Below are positions 1-5,522 of a DNA stretch of 5,522 bases, piece by piece. Below the pieces are notes generated by a model, which was not told where the DNA came from, made no database searches, and saw only the letters and a list, made by a program, of their open reading frames with translations. The translations under genes and the position numbers were made by a program. Location of the stretch: NCBI GenBank assembly GCA_964596135.1, contig CAZQTF010000239.1, positions 1 to 5,522 of the forward strand, read 5' to 3'. Numbering within the stretch: position 1 is the stretch's first letter; the number at the start of each line of letters is the position of its first letter. The stretch is from JADJNW01 sp964596135. GTDB taxonomy: Bacteria > Bacteroidota > Bacteroidia > Chitinophagales > Saprospiraceae.

Positions 1-453
1 CTCCGCAAAACCGACCGGCAAAACCGAACACTTTTGTTCTTTTCCGATTTTCGGGCCGCAAAGGTAACACATTTGCAGCAAAATAAGCAACTGTCTTGTG
101 TTTTTTATCATCCCCGCCGGCAGTTTCAGATTCGCCTTCAGGGGCTGGCAAAATTGCACCATAAAGATGCATTGGCACAAACCTGCTGGTCGGGTCTTCC
201 AGTAATGGGTCGAAAAAACTACGCTTCCACTCTGGCTCCCGGCTCAGTAACGGAGCATGATGCCAATGGGATACCGGACTTTTGGCACGATGGAATCGAA
301 CTTCCGGCAACTGAGTTTGCGTTTGACAATTTTGTGGTGATCGCTTTTGAAATCACCGAAATTGAATGCCTTTCACTCCACCCCAAGGGGCATCAGCGGG
401 CTTGGTTCGTATGGCAAAACGACCATTGGCAAAGCACGTGGTTAATACCCTGA
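1..453 (+). CDS. Pyridoxamine 5'-phosphate oxidase-family flavoprotein, C-terminal part (5' end outside window)
   Basis: The frame is open from the first base and ends at a TGA at 451-453, giving 150 visible residues. The true start lies upstream. Reading begins LRKTDRQNRTLLFFSDFRAAKV, which matches the PNPOx split-barrel pattern of a strand, then 'SDxRSxKVxxLxxN', then a strand ending in FYHP. Next comes RRQFQIRLQGLA, equivalent to the strand that contacts FMN phosphate in this superfamily. The protein ends in W-x-x-x-W-L-I-P, resembling the C-terminal motif of these enzymes. Family members of this type run to about 190-200 residues, so roughly 40-50 N-terminal residues should be missing. 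The protein is probably cytoplasmic, binds FMN and may reduce or oxidise small substrates. The sequence does not show that it is a true PdxH, and the Alr4036-like branch is equally possible. It converges on the HtrA gene with only 20 bp between the stop codons. Confidence 0.8.
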   Translation, partial: LRKTDRQNRTLLFFSDFRAAKVTHLQQNKQLSCVFYHPRRQFQIRLQGLAKLHHKDALAQTCWSGLPVMGRKNYASTLAPGSVTEHDANGIPDFWHDGIELPATEFAFDNFVVIAFEITEIECLSLHPKGHQRAWFVWQNDHWQSTWLIP

Positions 454-473
454 ACCTTAGAATTGCAGGATGT

Positions 474-1622
474 TTACCTTGCCTCATCCAGTTTCAGGTT
501 CAGTTCTTCTGTTTTGCTATCGCGCAGCACTTTGATTTTCACCGTTTCTCCCGGCTGATATTTTTCCAAAGCCAGCGGAATTTCACTGCTGGATTTGATT
601 TTGTCATTGCCAATGCCGACGATGATATCCCCCAGAATGATCTCTCCGTAACGATTGCGGTAGGTTGGCTTGATGCCGGCACGTTCGGCAGCGCTGCCCT
701 CCAACACGTCAATCACCAACGCACCTTCTATGCCCAGGCGTTGTTCCCATTGCGCTTGAGCCAATTCTACACCCAGGCTGGGGCGTTTGATTTTGCCATA
801 CTGAATCAATTCCGGCACTACCCAGCGCACTGCATCCACCGGAATAGAAAAACCGATACCCGCAGAAGCGCCGGAAGGGCTGTAAATAGCAGTGTTCACA
901 CCAATCAGTCGCCCCGATGAATCAAGCAGCGGACCGCCGGAATTGCCGGGGTTAATGGCAGCATCGGTCTGAATCACATCCCGAATCGGCACGCCTGCAA
1001 CGGATTCTATTTCCCTTCCCAGGGCGCTCACAATACCGGTGGTCAGCGTTTGGTCCAAACCAAAGGGATTGCCAATCGCATACACGTTTTGCCCGACACG
1101 CAAATCATCGGAAGTGCCCAGCGGAATAGGTGTAAGCTTATTTTTGGGCACTTCAATTTTCAGCACCGCGAGGTCTTTTTCAGGAGCGATGCCCACCAGC
1201 GTCGCCTGCCAGGTGGTGCGGTCTGCCAGCGTTACCGTTGCGCGGTCGGCTCCCTGAATCACATGGTAATTGGTAATAATATGCCCGTTCCGATCCCAAA
1301 CAAAGCCGGAGCCTGTTCCGCGGGGGATTTCGGAAATGTCGCGAGTCCAGTAATCTCTTCGGACGTTGGAGGTGGTAATAAAGCACACCGATGGCGCCGC
1401 TTGTTCGAATAGCTGAATCGTGGCAATTTCACTCGGATTGAGCGCAGTGCCGGCAGTGGTAGCTCGGTTGGCGGCATTTTCTTCCTGTTTGTTGGCGACT
1501 TGAGTTGCAGTTGCGGTGGTTTCTTCCGCTTTTTTGGCATCATCTTTGCTTTTCCAGGCTACACCGGCGAAGAAACCGACGCCCAGCAGCAAAATCCACA
1601 AAAGAAAACGCAGGTTTTTCAT
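474..1622 (-). CDS. HtrA/Deg-family trypsin-like serine protease with one PDZ domain, membrane-anchored
   Basis: This 382-residue protein is an envelope protease/chaperone of the S1C (DegP/DegQ/DegS/HhoA) family, which degrades or holds misfolded exported proteins. An N-terminal hydrophobic segment (about residues 4-22, after MKNLRF) should be an uncleaved anchor or signal. A low-complexity A/T/E/K/Q linker runs to about residue 60. The protease domain (about 66-275) carries the full triad: His120 in TNYHVI, Asp150 in EKDLAVLK and Ser228 in NPGNSGGPL. One PDZ domain (about 280-377) starts near RPSLGVEL. The architecture fits DegS/HhoA/plant Deg1 rather than the two-PDZ DegP. The frame stays open upstream to an ATG at 1691, but that adds 23 polar residues in front of the hydrophobic segment, so I chose the ATG at 1620-1622. 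No Shine-Dalgarno is visible there. The exact subfamily is uncertain; the protease call is firm. Confidence 0.95.
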   Translation of the reverse strand: MKNLRFLLWILLLGVGFFAGVAWKSKDDAKKAEETTATATQVANKQEENAANRATTAGTALNPSEIATIQLFEQAAPSVCFITTSNVRRDYWTRDISEIPRGTGSGFVWDRNGHIITNYHVIQGADRATVTLADRTTWQATLVGIAPEKDLAVLKIEVPKNKLTPIPLGTSDDLRVGQNVYAIGNPFGLDQTLTTGIVSALGREIESVAGVPIRDVIQTDAAINPGNSGGPLLDSSGRLIGVNTAIYSPSGASAGIGFSIPVDAVRWVVPELIQYGKIKRPSLGVELAQAQWEQRLGIEGALVIDVLEGSAAERAGIKPTYRNRYGEIILGDIIVGIGNDKIKSSSEIPLALEKYQPGETVKIKVLRDSKTEELNLKLDEAR

Positions 1623-1847
1623 GGTTTTTGAATGTTGATATTTATTATTTTGTACAAATAGGTTACTGGAAATGTTTAATTTGACATTCACAGAAAAATC
1701 GCAGGACGGTGCGAATCCTTGAGTTGCTTCGTTTTAAAGCGAAAATTGCATGAGCATTGTTCTAAAACAAGTATAGTTTTTGCTTGAGATAAATTACTTA
1801 TCTTTAATGCTTTAAAAGTTGATTAATAGCCAATTATCAATTGCTGA

Positions 1848-3131
1848 TCAGGTTTTGCGCTGTTTCTTTTTGGCAGCCGGAAACAGGATGTTATTGAGAA
1901 TCAGGCGGTAACCTGGTGAATTGGGATGCAGGTTGAGATCCGTTGGCGGATCATTGACAAAATGGCGATAGTCCTCTGGGTCGTGCCCTCCGTAAAACGT
2001 CCAGGTGCCCTCGCCAAAACTGCCATGGATGTAGCGCGCTTCGTCGGCGGGTTTGTTTTCACCGAGGATCAATACACTCGGTTTGATGTATTGTTTGCGG
2101 AAAGCCGTGGTTTGTCCCATAAAACCTTTGACGGTGCGAGTATGATTTTGAGTAAGCATGGTGGGCACGGGATCCCATTTTGCTGAAAAATCGAACAGGG
2201 TGAAATAGTCCTGATCGGGCGATACATTTCTGCCGTAATTATTGTCAATACTGGAATGCTCGTATTCATAAGGATTGCGCGAAAGCTCAAAATTTCGGAA
2301 TGCAAAGCATTTATTAAAATCCAGCCTATCCTGGGCATTGGGGTCGGCGCCATCGCCATCGTACTCTTTCGCACAGATGTCTATGCCTTCGGCTGCCAGG
2401 GCAATATCGTAGGTGTCGGTCGCCGAACACATCGCAAACATAAAGCCGCCGCCGGCAACGAACTCGCGGATTTTTTGGGAAACTGCGAGTTTGAGTTGAG
2501 AGACTTTCGAGTAGCCCATTTTTTTGGCAGTTTCTTCCGCTTTGCGCACGTGCTCGCGGTACCAGGGCTGGTTGGCGTAGTTGCGATAAAAGCGCCCGTA
2601 CTGTCCGGTGAAATCTTCGTGGTGCAGATGCAACCAATCGTATTTGGCAAGTTCATCGTTCAGTACTTCTTCGTCGTACACAGTTTCGTAAGGAATTTCA
2701 GCATACGTCAGCGCCAGGGTCACGGCGTCGTCCCAGGGTTGGATTTGTTCGCCCTGTTCGTTTTTATCGGGGGTATAAACCGCGATTTTAGGCGCGACTT
2801 CCAGCTTGATGGCGTCCATATTGATTTCCGGGTGTGCGATTTCATCCAGGATTTTATTGAGCTGCGCATCGGCGATTATTTCGTAGGTCACACCGCGCGT
2901 GATGCATTCCTTTTCAAAAAGGGCATTGTGTTTGAAGACGAAACTCCCGCCCCGGTAATTGAGCAACCACCAGGCTTCGCTGCCATTTTGCAACACCCAG
3001 TAGGTGATACCGTATGCTTTGAGATGGTCGCGTTGCGATTCGGGATCCATTGGCAGCAGAAGATAGGCTGCCTGCATCTTGCAGGCGAAAATTGCCAGAA
3101 ACAGCACTACAATCAGTCGTCGCATTGGCAT
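1848..3131 (-). CDS. Exported amidotransferase-like-fold protein, copy 2 ('asparagine synthetase B'-labelled family)
   Basis: This 427-residue protein belongs to a Bacteroidota family often labelled asparagine synthetase B. I see neither the N-terminal catalytic Cys2 nor the SGGxDS ATP-pyrophosphatase loop of AsnB. Residues 1-22 form a signal peptide (MRRLIVVLFLAIF core, MQAA end). After it come LLPMD, HLKAYG and WWLLNYRGGSF. A class-I amidotransferase/ThuA-like pattern follows: strand KIAVYTP (116-121), helix PWDDAVTLALTYAEIPY, strand YDWLHLHHEDFTG (to 176), helix and GGGFMFAMCSATD, where Cys235 sits like a nucleophile-elbow cysteine. Later motifs are KWDPVPTMLTQNH and GGHDPEDY (381-388). 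The C-terminus is the basic KKKQRKT. The start at 3131 gives a signal peptide matching the paralog (427 against 428 residues); ATGs at 3161 or 3125 are alternatives. It lies 99 bp downstream of the paralog. Substrate and activity are unknown. Confidence 0.85.
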   Translation of the reverse strand: MPMRRLIVVLFLAIFACKMQAAYLLLPMDPESQRDHLKAYGITYWVLQNGSEAWWLLNYRGGSFVFKHNALFEKECITRGVTYEIIADAQLNKILDEIAHPEINMDAIKLEVAPKIAVYTPDKNEQGEQIQPWDDAVTLALTYAEIPYETVYDEEVLNDELAKYDWLHLHHEDFTGQYGRFYRNYANQPWYREHVRKAEETAKKMGYSKVSQLKLAVSQKIREFVAGGGFMFAMCSATDTYDIALAAEGIDICAKEYDGDGADPNAQDRLDFNKCFAFRNFELSRNPYEYEHSSIDNNYGRNVSPDQDYFTLFDFSAKWDPVPTMLTQNHTRTVKGFMGQTTAFRKQYIKPSVLILGENKPADEARYIHGSFGEGTWTFYGGHDPEDYRHFVNDPPTDLNLHPNSPGYRLILNNILFPAAKKKQRKT

Positions 3132-3167
3132 GGTCTTACATTTTTTGGTTAAATCATTCATTATAAC

Positions 3168-3201
3168 AGCAAAACGGATTGTTCTGATTTTGAGCAAAAC
3201 G
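3168..3201. repeat. Pair of 9-bp direct repeats before the second amidotransferase-like gene
   Basis: AGCAAAACG occurs at 3168-3176 and again at 3193-3201, 25 bp start to start. On the minus strand it reads CGTTTTGCT, upstream of the chosen start at 3131. The spacing is close to that of -33/-7 elements in Bacteroidota, but the TA of the -7 element is absent. It could be a regulator site, a weak promoter or chance. Confidence 0.25.
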
Positions 3202-3230
3202 ATATTTTTTATAAAAACTGCTATTGGGGA

Positions 3231-4517
3231 TTAAGTTTTGCGTTGCTTTTTTTTGGCAGCCGGAAATAGTATGTTGTTGAGAATCAGACGATAACCCGGA
3301 GAATTGGGATGCAGACTCAGGTCGGTGGGAGGATCTTGCAAGTGGTGGCGATAGTCCTCCGGATCGTGCCCTCCGTAAAACGTCCAGGTGCCCTCGCCAA
3401 AACTGCCGTGAATGTAGCGCGCTTCATTGGCGGGCTTATTGTCTCCGAGCATTAGCACATTCGATTTGATGTACTGCTTCTGGAAAGCGGTGGTTTGCCC
3501 CATAAAGCCTTTGACGGTGCGCGTGTGGTTTTGGGTGAGCATGGTAGGTACGGGGTCCCACTTTGCCGAGAAGTCAAACAGCGTGAAATAATCCTGATCA
3601 GGTGGCACGTTTCTGCTTCGGGTGTTGTCAATTGTGGCGTGCTCGTATTCGAAAGGGCTGATAGAAACTTCGAAATCCCGAAAAGCGAGGGTTTTACTAA
3701 AATCCAGCTTTTCGGATGCCGTTGGATCAGCGGGGTCGCCATCGTATTCTTTGTCACAAATATCAAGACCATCCGCTGCCAGAGCAATGTCGTAAGTGTC
3801 TGCTGCAGAGCACATGGCAAACATGAAGCCACCGCCACTGGTGTATTCGCGGATTTTTTTCACGACAGCAAGTTTTAGGTGCGATACCTTGCTAAAGCCC
3901 AGTTTTTTCGCGGTTTCCTCTGCCTGGCGCACGTGTTCACGGTACCAGGGCTGATTCATATAACGCCGGAAAGACCGCCCAAATTGACCGGTAAAATCCT
4001 CATGATGCAAATGTAGCCAGTCATATTTTGCCAATTCGTCATTTATTACTTCTTCATCATAAATTACATCGTAGGGAATTTCGGCATAGGTCAGCGCCAG
4101 AGTCACGGCGTCGTCCCAGGGTTGAATATCAATGCCCTGCTCGTTTTTTTTGGGGGAGTACACGGCTACTTTCGGCGCGACTTCCAATTTGATGGCATCC
4201 ATATTGATTTCAGGATTGGCGATTTCCGCCAGGATTTGGCTGAATTGCGCATCGGCAATGACCTCGTAGCTGACGCCACGCGTGATGCACTCTTTTTCAA
4301 AAAGAGGATTATGCCTGAACGCGAAGCTTCCGCCCCGGTAATTGAGCAGCCACCAGGCTTCGGCGTTGTTTTGCAAAACCCAGTGCGTAACGCCGTAGGC
4401 TTTGAGATGGTCGCGCTGCGACTGATGATCCATGGGGAGCAGCAAATAGGCGGCTTGCACGTGTACAGCGGTAACGGCGAAGAGCCATCCCAGCGTTATT
4501 GATCGGATTTGCTGCAT
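3231..4517 (-). CDS. Exported amidotransferase-like-fold protein, copy 1 (tandem paralog)
   Basis: This 428-residue protein is the upstream member of the tandem pair. From the signal-peptide end (VQAA, residues 20-23) to the last residue it aligns without gaps to the downstream copy, with about 334 of 406 positions identical by hand count. Every motif named for that copy is kept, including the candidate elbow cysteine (Cys236 in FMFAMCSAAD), HLHHEDFTG, GGHDPEDY and the KKKQRKT tail. The signal-peptide core differs in sequence but not in character. Changes cluster in the middle (about residues 175-300). The ATG at 4515-4517 is the only start giving a compact signal peptide. It lies 24 bp from the small exported protein upstream, so the two are probably co-transcribed; no Shine-Dalgarno is visible. 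Export to the periplasm or beyond is inferred. Cytoplasmic asparagine synthesis would be hard to reconcile with a signal peptide. Confidence 0.88.
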   Translation of the reverse strand: MQQIRSITLGWLFAVTAVHVQAAYLLLPMDHQSQRDHLKAYGVTHWVLQNNAEAWWLLNYRGGSFAFRHNPLFEKECITRGVSYEVIADAQFSQILAEIANPEINMDAIKLEVAPKVAVYSPKKNEQGIDIQPWDDAVTLALTYAEIPYDVIYDEEVINDELAKYDWLHLHHEDFTGQFGRSFRRYMNQPWYREHVRQAEETAKKLGFSKVSHLKLAVVKKIREYTSGGGFMFAMCSAADTYDIALAADGLDICDKEYDGDPADPTASEKLDFSKTLAFRDFEVSISPFEYEHATIDNTRSRNVPPDQDYFTLFDFSAKWDPVPTMLTQNHTRTVKGFMGQTTAFQKQYIKSNVLMLGDNKPANEARYIHGSFGEGTWTFYGGHDPEDYRHHLQDPPTDLSLHPNSPGYRLILNNILFPAAKKKQRKT

Positions 4518-4541
4518 AGTTGTCTGTTTTTGATAAGTCGC

Positions 4542-4964
4542 TTAGTTGGTAAGCGGTACTTCCGTTGCCAGTCGGTATTTGACCGGATAAATATCAATTC
4601 CGCCGAGAAGCAGCTCCAGCTTGAACGCGTTGGCGCTCATTTCCTGCACTACAGGCGCCTGATCTTCATTTCTGCTGATGCGGAAATAATAATCTTTTCC
4701 TTTTTCAAAATCAAAAAATACCATTTGTTCCGCAAAGTTAATATCCTGAATAATGCCCAGTTGCGTTTCATCGAATTCCAGCATAGTGTACGATTGCGGC
4801 GCAAGTTTCACGGGCTTGTCGGGGTTAAGATGTGTCTTTAATTGAAAACTGCACACGTTGCTTCTATGTAATAAGTGCAACCGCACGGTTTCAGGATGTT
4901 CGGATTGGGCGACAACACCGCCTGCCAATACTGCCAGTAACAGGGTAAGAATGAGTTGTTTCAT
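4542..4964 (-). CDS. Small exported protein of unknown function
   Basis: This 140-residue protein starts at the ATG at 4962-4964. Residues 1-20 (MKQLILTLLLAVLAGGVVAQ) are a clear signal peptide with a VVA or VAQ cleavage region and no lipobox cysteine, so it is probably soluble in the periplasm or secreted. The mature part looks like a small beta-sandwich: alternating strands, NPDKPVKLAPQSYTMLE (47-63), then VFFDFEKGKDYYFRISR (82-98). This 'set point, then l-x-x-G-x-Y, then v-x-F-x-x-G-K-x-Y-Y-f' pattern resembles DUF2846-like envelope domains, but that is an impression, not a match I can verify. There is one cysteine (38) in the mature part. It is the first intact gene of the minus-strand block, 24 bp before the amidotransferase-like pair, which suggests a shared transcript. 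A decayed paralog lies just upstream. Confidence 0.75.
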   Translation of the reverse strand: MKQLILTLLLAVLAGGVVAQSEHPETVRLHLLHRSNVCSFQLKTHLNPDKPVKLAPQSYTMLEFDETQLGIIQDINFAEQMVFFDFEKGKDYYFRISRNEDQAPVVQEMSANAFKLELLLGGIDIYPVKYRLATEVPLTN

Positions 4965-5049
4965 GATCGGGTTTTTTCTATGAATTGGGAATTAGCAACT
5001 AAAAATACGAAAGTTGTGCAGCATACGACTGCATTTAACAAAATGGTAA

Positions 5050-5057
5050 CAAAAATA
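5050..5057 (-). promoter_or_regulatory. Possible Bacteroidota -7 promoter element (TAnnTTTG)
   Basis: The minus strand reads TATTTTTG here, an exact match to the TAnnTTTG -7 consensus of Bacteroidota. It lies about 85 bp before the ATG of the small exported protein, which would give a leader of about 80 bases. I see no TTTG at the -33 position, so support is partial. If real, it would drive the small protein and the two amidotransferase-like genes. Confidence 0.3.
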
Positions 5058-5092
5058 ACATTAGAATGATTCGTTTAGATGAGTCTTTTGGG

Positions 5093-5136
5093 GGGAAGAT
5101 AGTATCAACCCATTCATTGTATGTTCCTATCTTCCC
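5093..5136. repeat. Perfect 10-bp inverted repeat (hairpin)
   Basis: GGGAAGATAG at 5093-5102 pairs exactly with CTATCTTCCC at 5127-5136, around a 24-base loop. Outward G-U and G-C pairs could lengthen the stem by two to four positions. It lies 42 bp downstream of the truncated gene and upstream of the intact small-protein gene, so a terminator or leader structure is plausible. Neither strand has a T-tract after the stem, so it is not a canonical intrinsic terminator. Confidence 0.55.
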
Positions 5137-5178
5137 TCTGGTTATTTACGACGACTTACTGGGAAATCGGATCAAGCC

Positions 5179-5472
5179 TTATGATTGTTGGCTTTGGATT
5201 GACATCGTTGGCAAATAATTTAATTGCATTTTAAACGCTGTTTCGCTCAGCTCGCCTATTGGTATGCCAAATATGACGGCTTCTTCCATTCTTGAAATCC
5301 TGAAGAAATAGTCTTTGTTTTTTTCAAAATTCAGCAAAACCGGCAAATTATTGACCTGGCTGTTTCTAAATAGTCCGAACTCGGTGGCTTCCGTTTCCAG
5401 AACGGTATAGGTGCCTGGCGTCAGTATAATCGGTTTGTCGGGGCTGAGTGTAGTGTACAGGCGATAGTTAGA
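5179..5472 (-). pseudogene. 5'-truncated paralog of the small exported protein
   Basis: Read on the minus strand from about 5472 to the TAA at 5179-5181, the frame encodes some 97 residues that align with residues 41 onward of the neighbouring small exported protein. Shared landmarks are LxPDKP, YTxLE, NFEKxKDYxFRISR and a SxxAFKxxL segment. Over the first 58 ungapped positions about 27 are identical (hand count). No signal peptide or usable start codon exists. An in-frame TGA (5479-5481) sits just outside the homologous part, inside sequence resembling an insertion-sequence end. The first in-frame ATG (AGAATGGAAGAA) lies deep inside the conserved domain. The simplest reading is a tandem duplicate broken by insertion or rearrangement at about 5470. 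The N-terminal half could survive on the far side, outside the window. Confidence 0.7.
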
Positions 5473-5522
5473 GCTTGTTCAAAAATATTATGTTGAAGAA
5501 AAGTTTATCTTCGCAATAACCA
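5471..5522. mobile_element. Possible insertion-sequence end (partial, window edge)
   Basis: Homology to the small exported protein stops here and the sequence becomes AT-rich, beginning GAGCTTGTTCAAAAATATT. Ends starting with GAG followed by TGTT are common among IS5-type elements, and the flank just before it is TTA, compatible with a short TA-containing target duplication. Only 52 bases are visible, with no transposase frame, so this rests on the abrupt loss of homology plus the look of the end. A genomic rearrangement junction is the alternative. Confidence 0.3.

Larger units (their letters stand above)
1848..4517 (-). repeat. Tandem gene duplication (two about 1.28-kb copies)
   Basis: Copies at 1848-3131 and 3231-4517 lie in direct orientation, separated by 99 bp. 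Protein alignment is ungapped over the whole mature region. Silent sites have diverged broadly, so the duplication is not recent, yet a 44-bp stretch is identical (1981-2024 and 3364-3407). The 99-bp spacer and the signal-peptide regions show no clear similarity. Confidence 0.9.

Noticed and set aside
366..920. 184-residue plus-strand frame overlapping the flavoprotein end and HtrA
   Set aside because: Mostly antisense to the HtrA PDZ and protease coding sequence and overlapping the supported flavoprotein; no domain recognisable.
1623..1691. N-terminal extension of the HtrA protein to an ATG at 1689-1691
   Set aside because: The extra 23 residues are polar and AT-rich-coded and would sit in front of the hydrophobic anchor; the ATG at 1622 gives a normal short basic start (MKNLR).
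1728..1743. Near-palindrome TTCGTTTTAAAGCGAA between HtrA and the large gene
   Set aside because: Two symmetric mismatches and AT-rich composition; too short to call an operator or terminator.
1819..1840. Weak hairpin just after the stop of the downstream large gene
   Set aside because: Only five exact end pairs with interrupted AT pairing; not convincing as a terminator.
3078..3092. Possible lipobox cysteine (IFAC-K) in the signal peptide of the downstream large protein
   Set aside because: The -2 position is Phe, which is poor for a lipobox, the following residue is Lys, and the paralog has no cysteine there; signal peptidase I cleavage after MQA is more likely.
2256..3152. 298-residue open frame on the plus strand
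   Set aside because: It lies wholly antisense to the well-supported exported protein at 1848-3131, has no recognisable domain, and its composition reflects the codon pattern of the opposite strand.
3132..3197. Start of the second amidotransferase-like protein at 3197 or 3161
   Set aside because: Both put a charged extension before the signal peptide; the start at 3131 matches the paralog's length within one residue. The 3161 start cannot be fully excluded.
5017..5033. TGCAG/CTGCA hairpin in the leader of the small exported protein
   Set aside because: Five-base stem with a seven-base loop, within chance expectation.

Overview
The window looks like a chromosomal segment from a member of the Bacteroidota. 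The signs are exported proteins typical of that phylum, start codons without a purine-rich Shine-Dalgarno sequence, and one TAnnTTTG-type promoter element. Base composition is moderate. I cannot name a genus.

Layout: (1) Bases 1-453 (+) hold the C-terminal part of a flavin-nucleotide-binding protein of the pyridoxamine 5'-phosphate oxidase superfamily. (2) It converges, across a 20-bp gap, on a minus-strand HtrA/Deg-type serine protease with one PDZ domain (474-1622). (3) A 225-bp spacer follows. (4) Two minus-strand exported proteins then lie in tandem (1848-3131 and 3231-4517). Their mature parts align without gaps over 406 residues at about 82% identity by hand count. They belong to a family that databases often label 'asparagine synthetase B', but the sequence looks like a signal peptide plus a class-I glutamine-amidotransferase/ThuA-like fold. 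(5) A small exported protein (4542-4964, -) lies 24 bp upstream of the pair, probably in the same transcript. (6) Beyond a 214-bp spacer holding a perfect 10-bp inverted repeat lies the C-terminal part of a second copy of the small protein (5179-5472, -). It has no start codon and no signal peptide. It is cut off where a GAG-starting sequence resembling an insertion-sequence end begins (about 5471).

Taken together, 5522 to 1848 is a minus-strand block of cell-envelope proteins built from two paralogous pairs: small protein remnant, small protein, large protein, large protein. It is followed by an envelope quality-control protease. The large pair is the most interesting part: duplicated, exported, strongly constrained, with a candidate nucleophile cysteine, and probably mislabelled in databases. 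No RNA genes, CRISPR arrays or complete mobile elements were seen.
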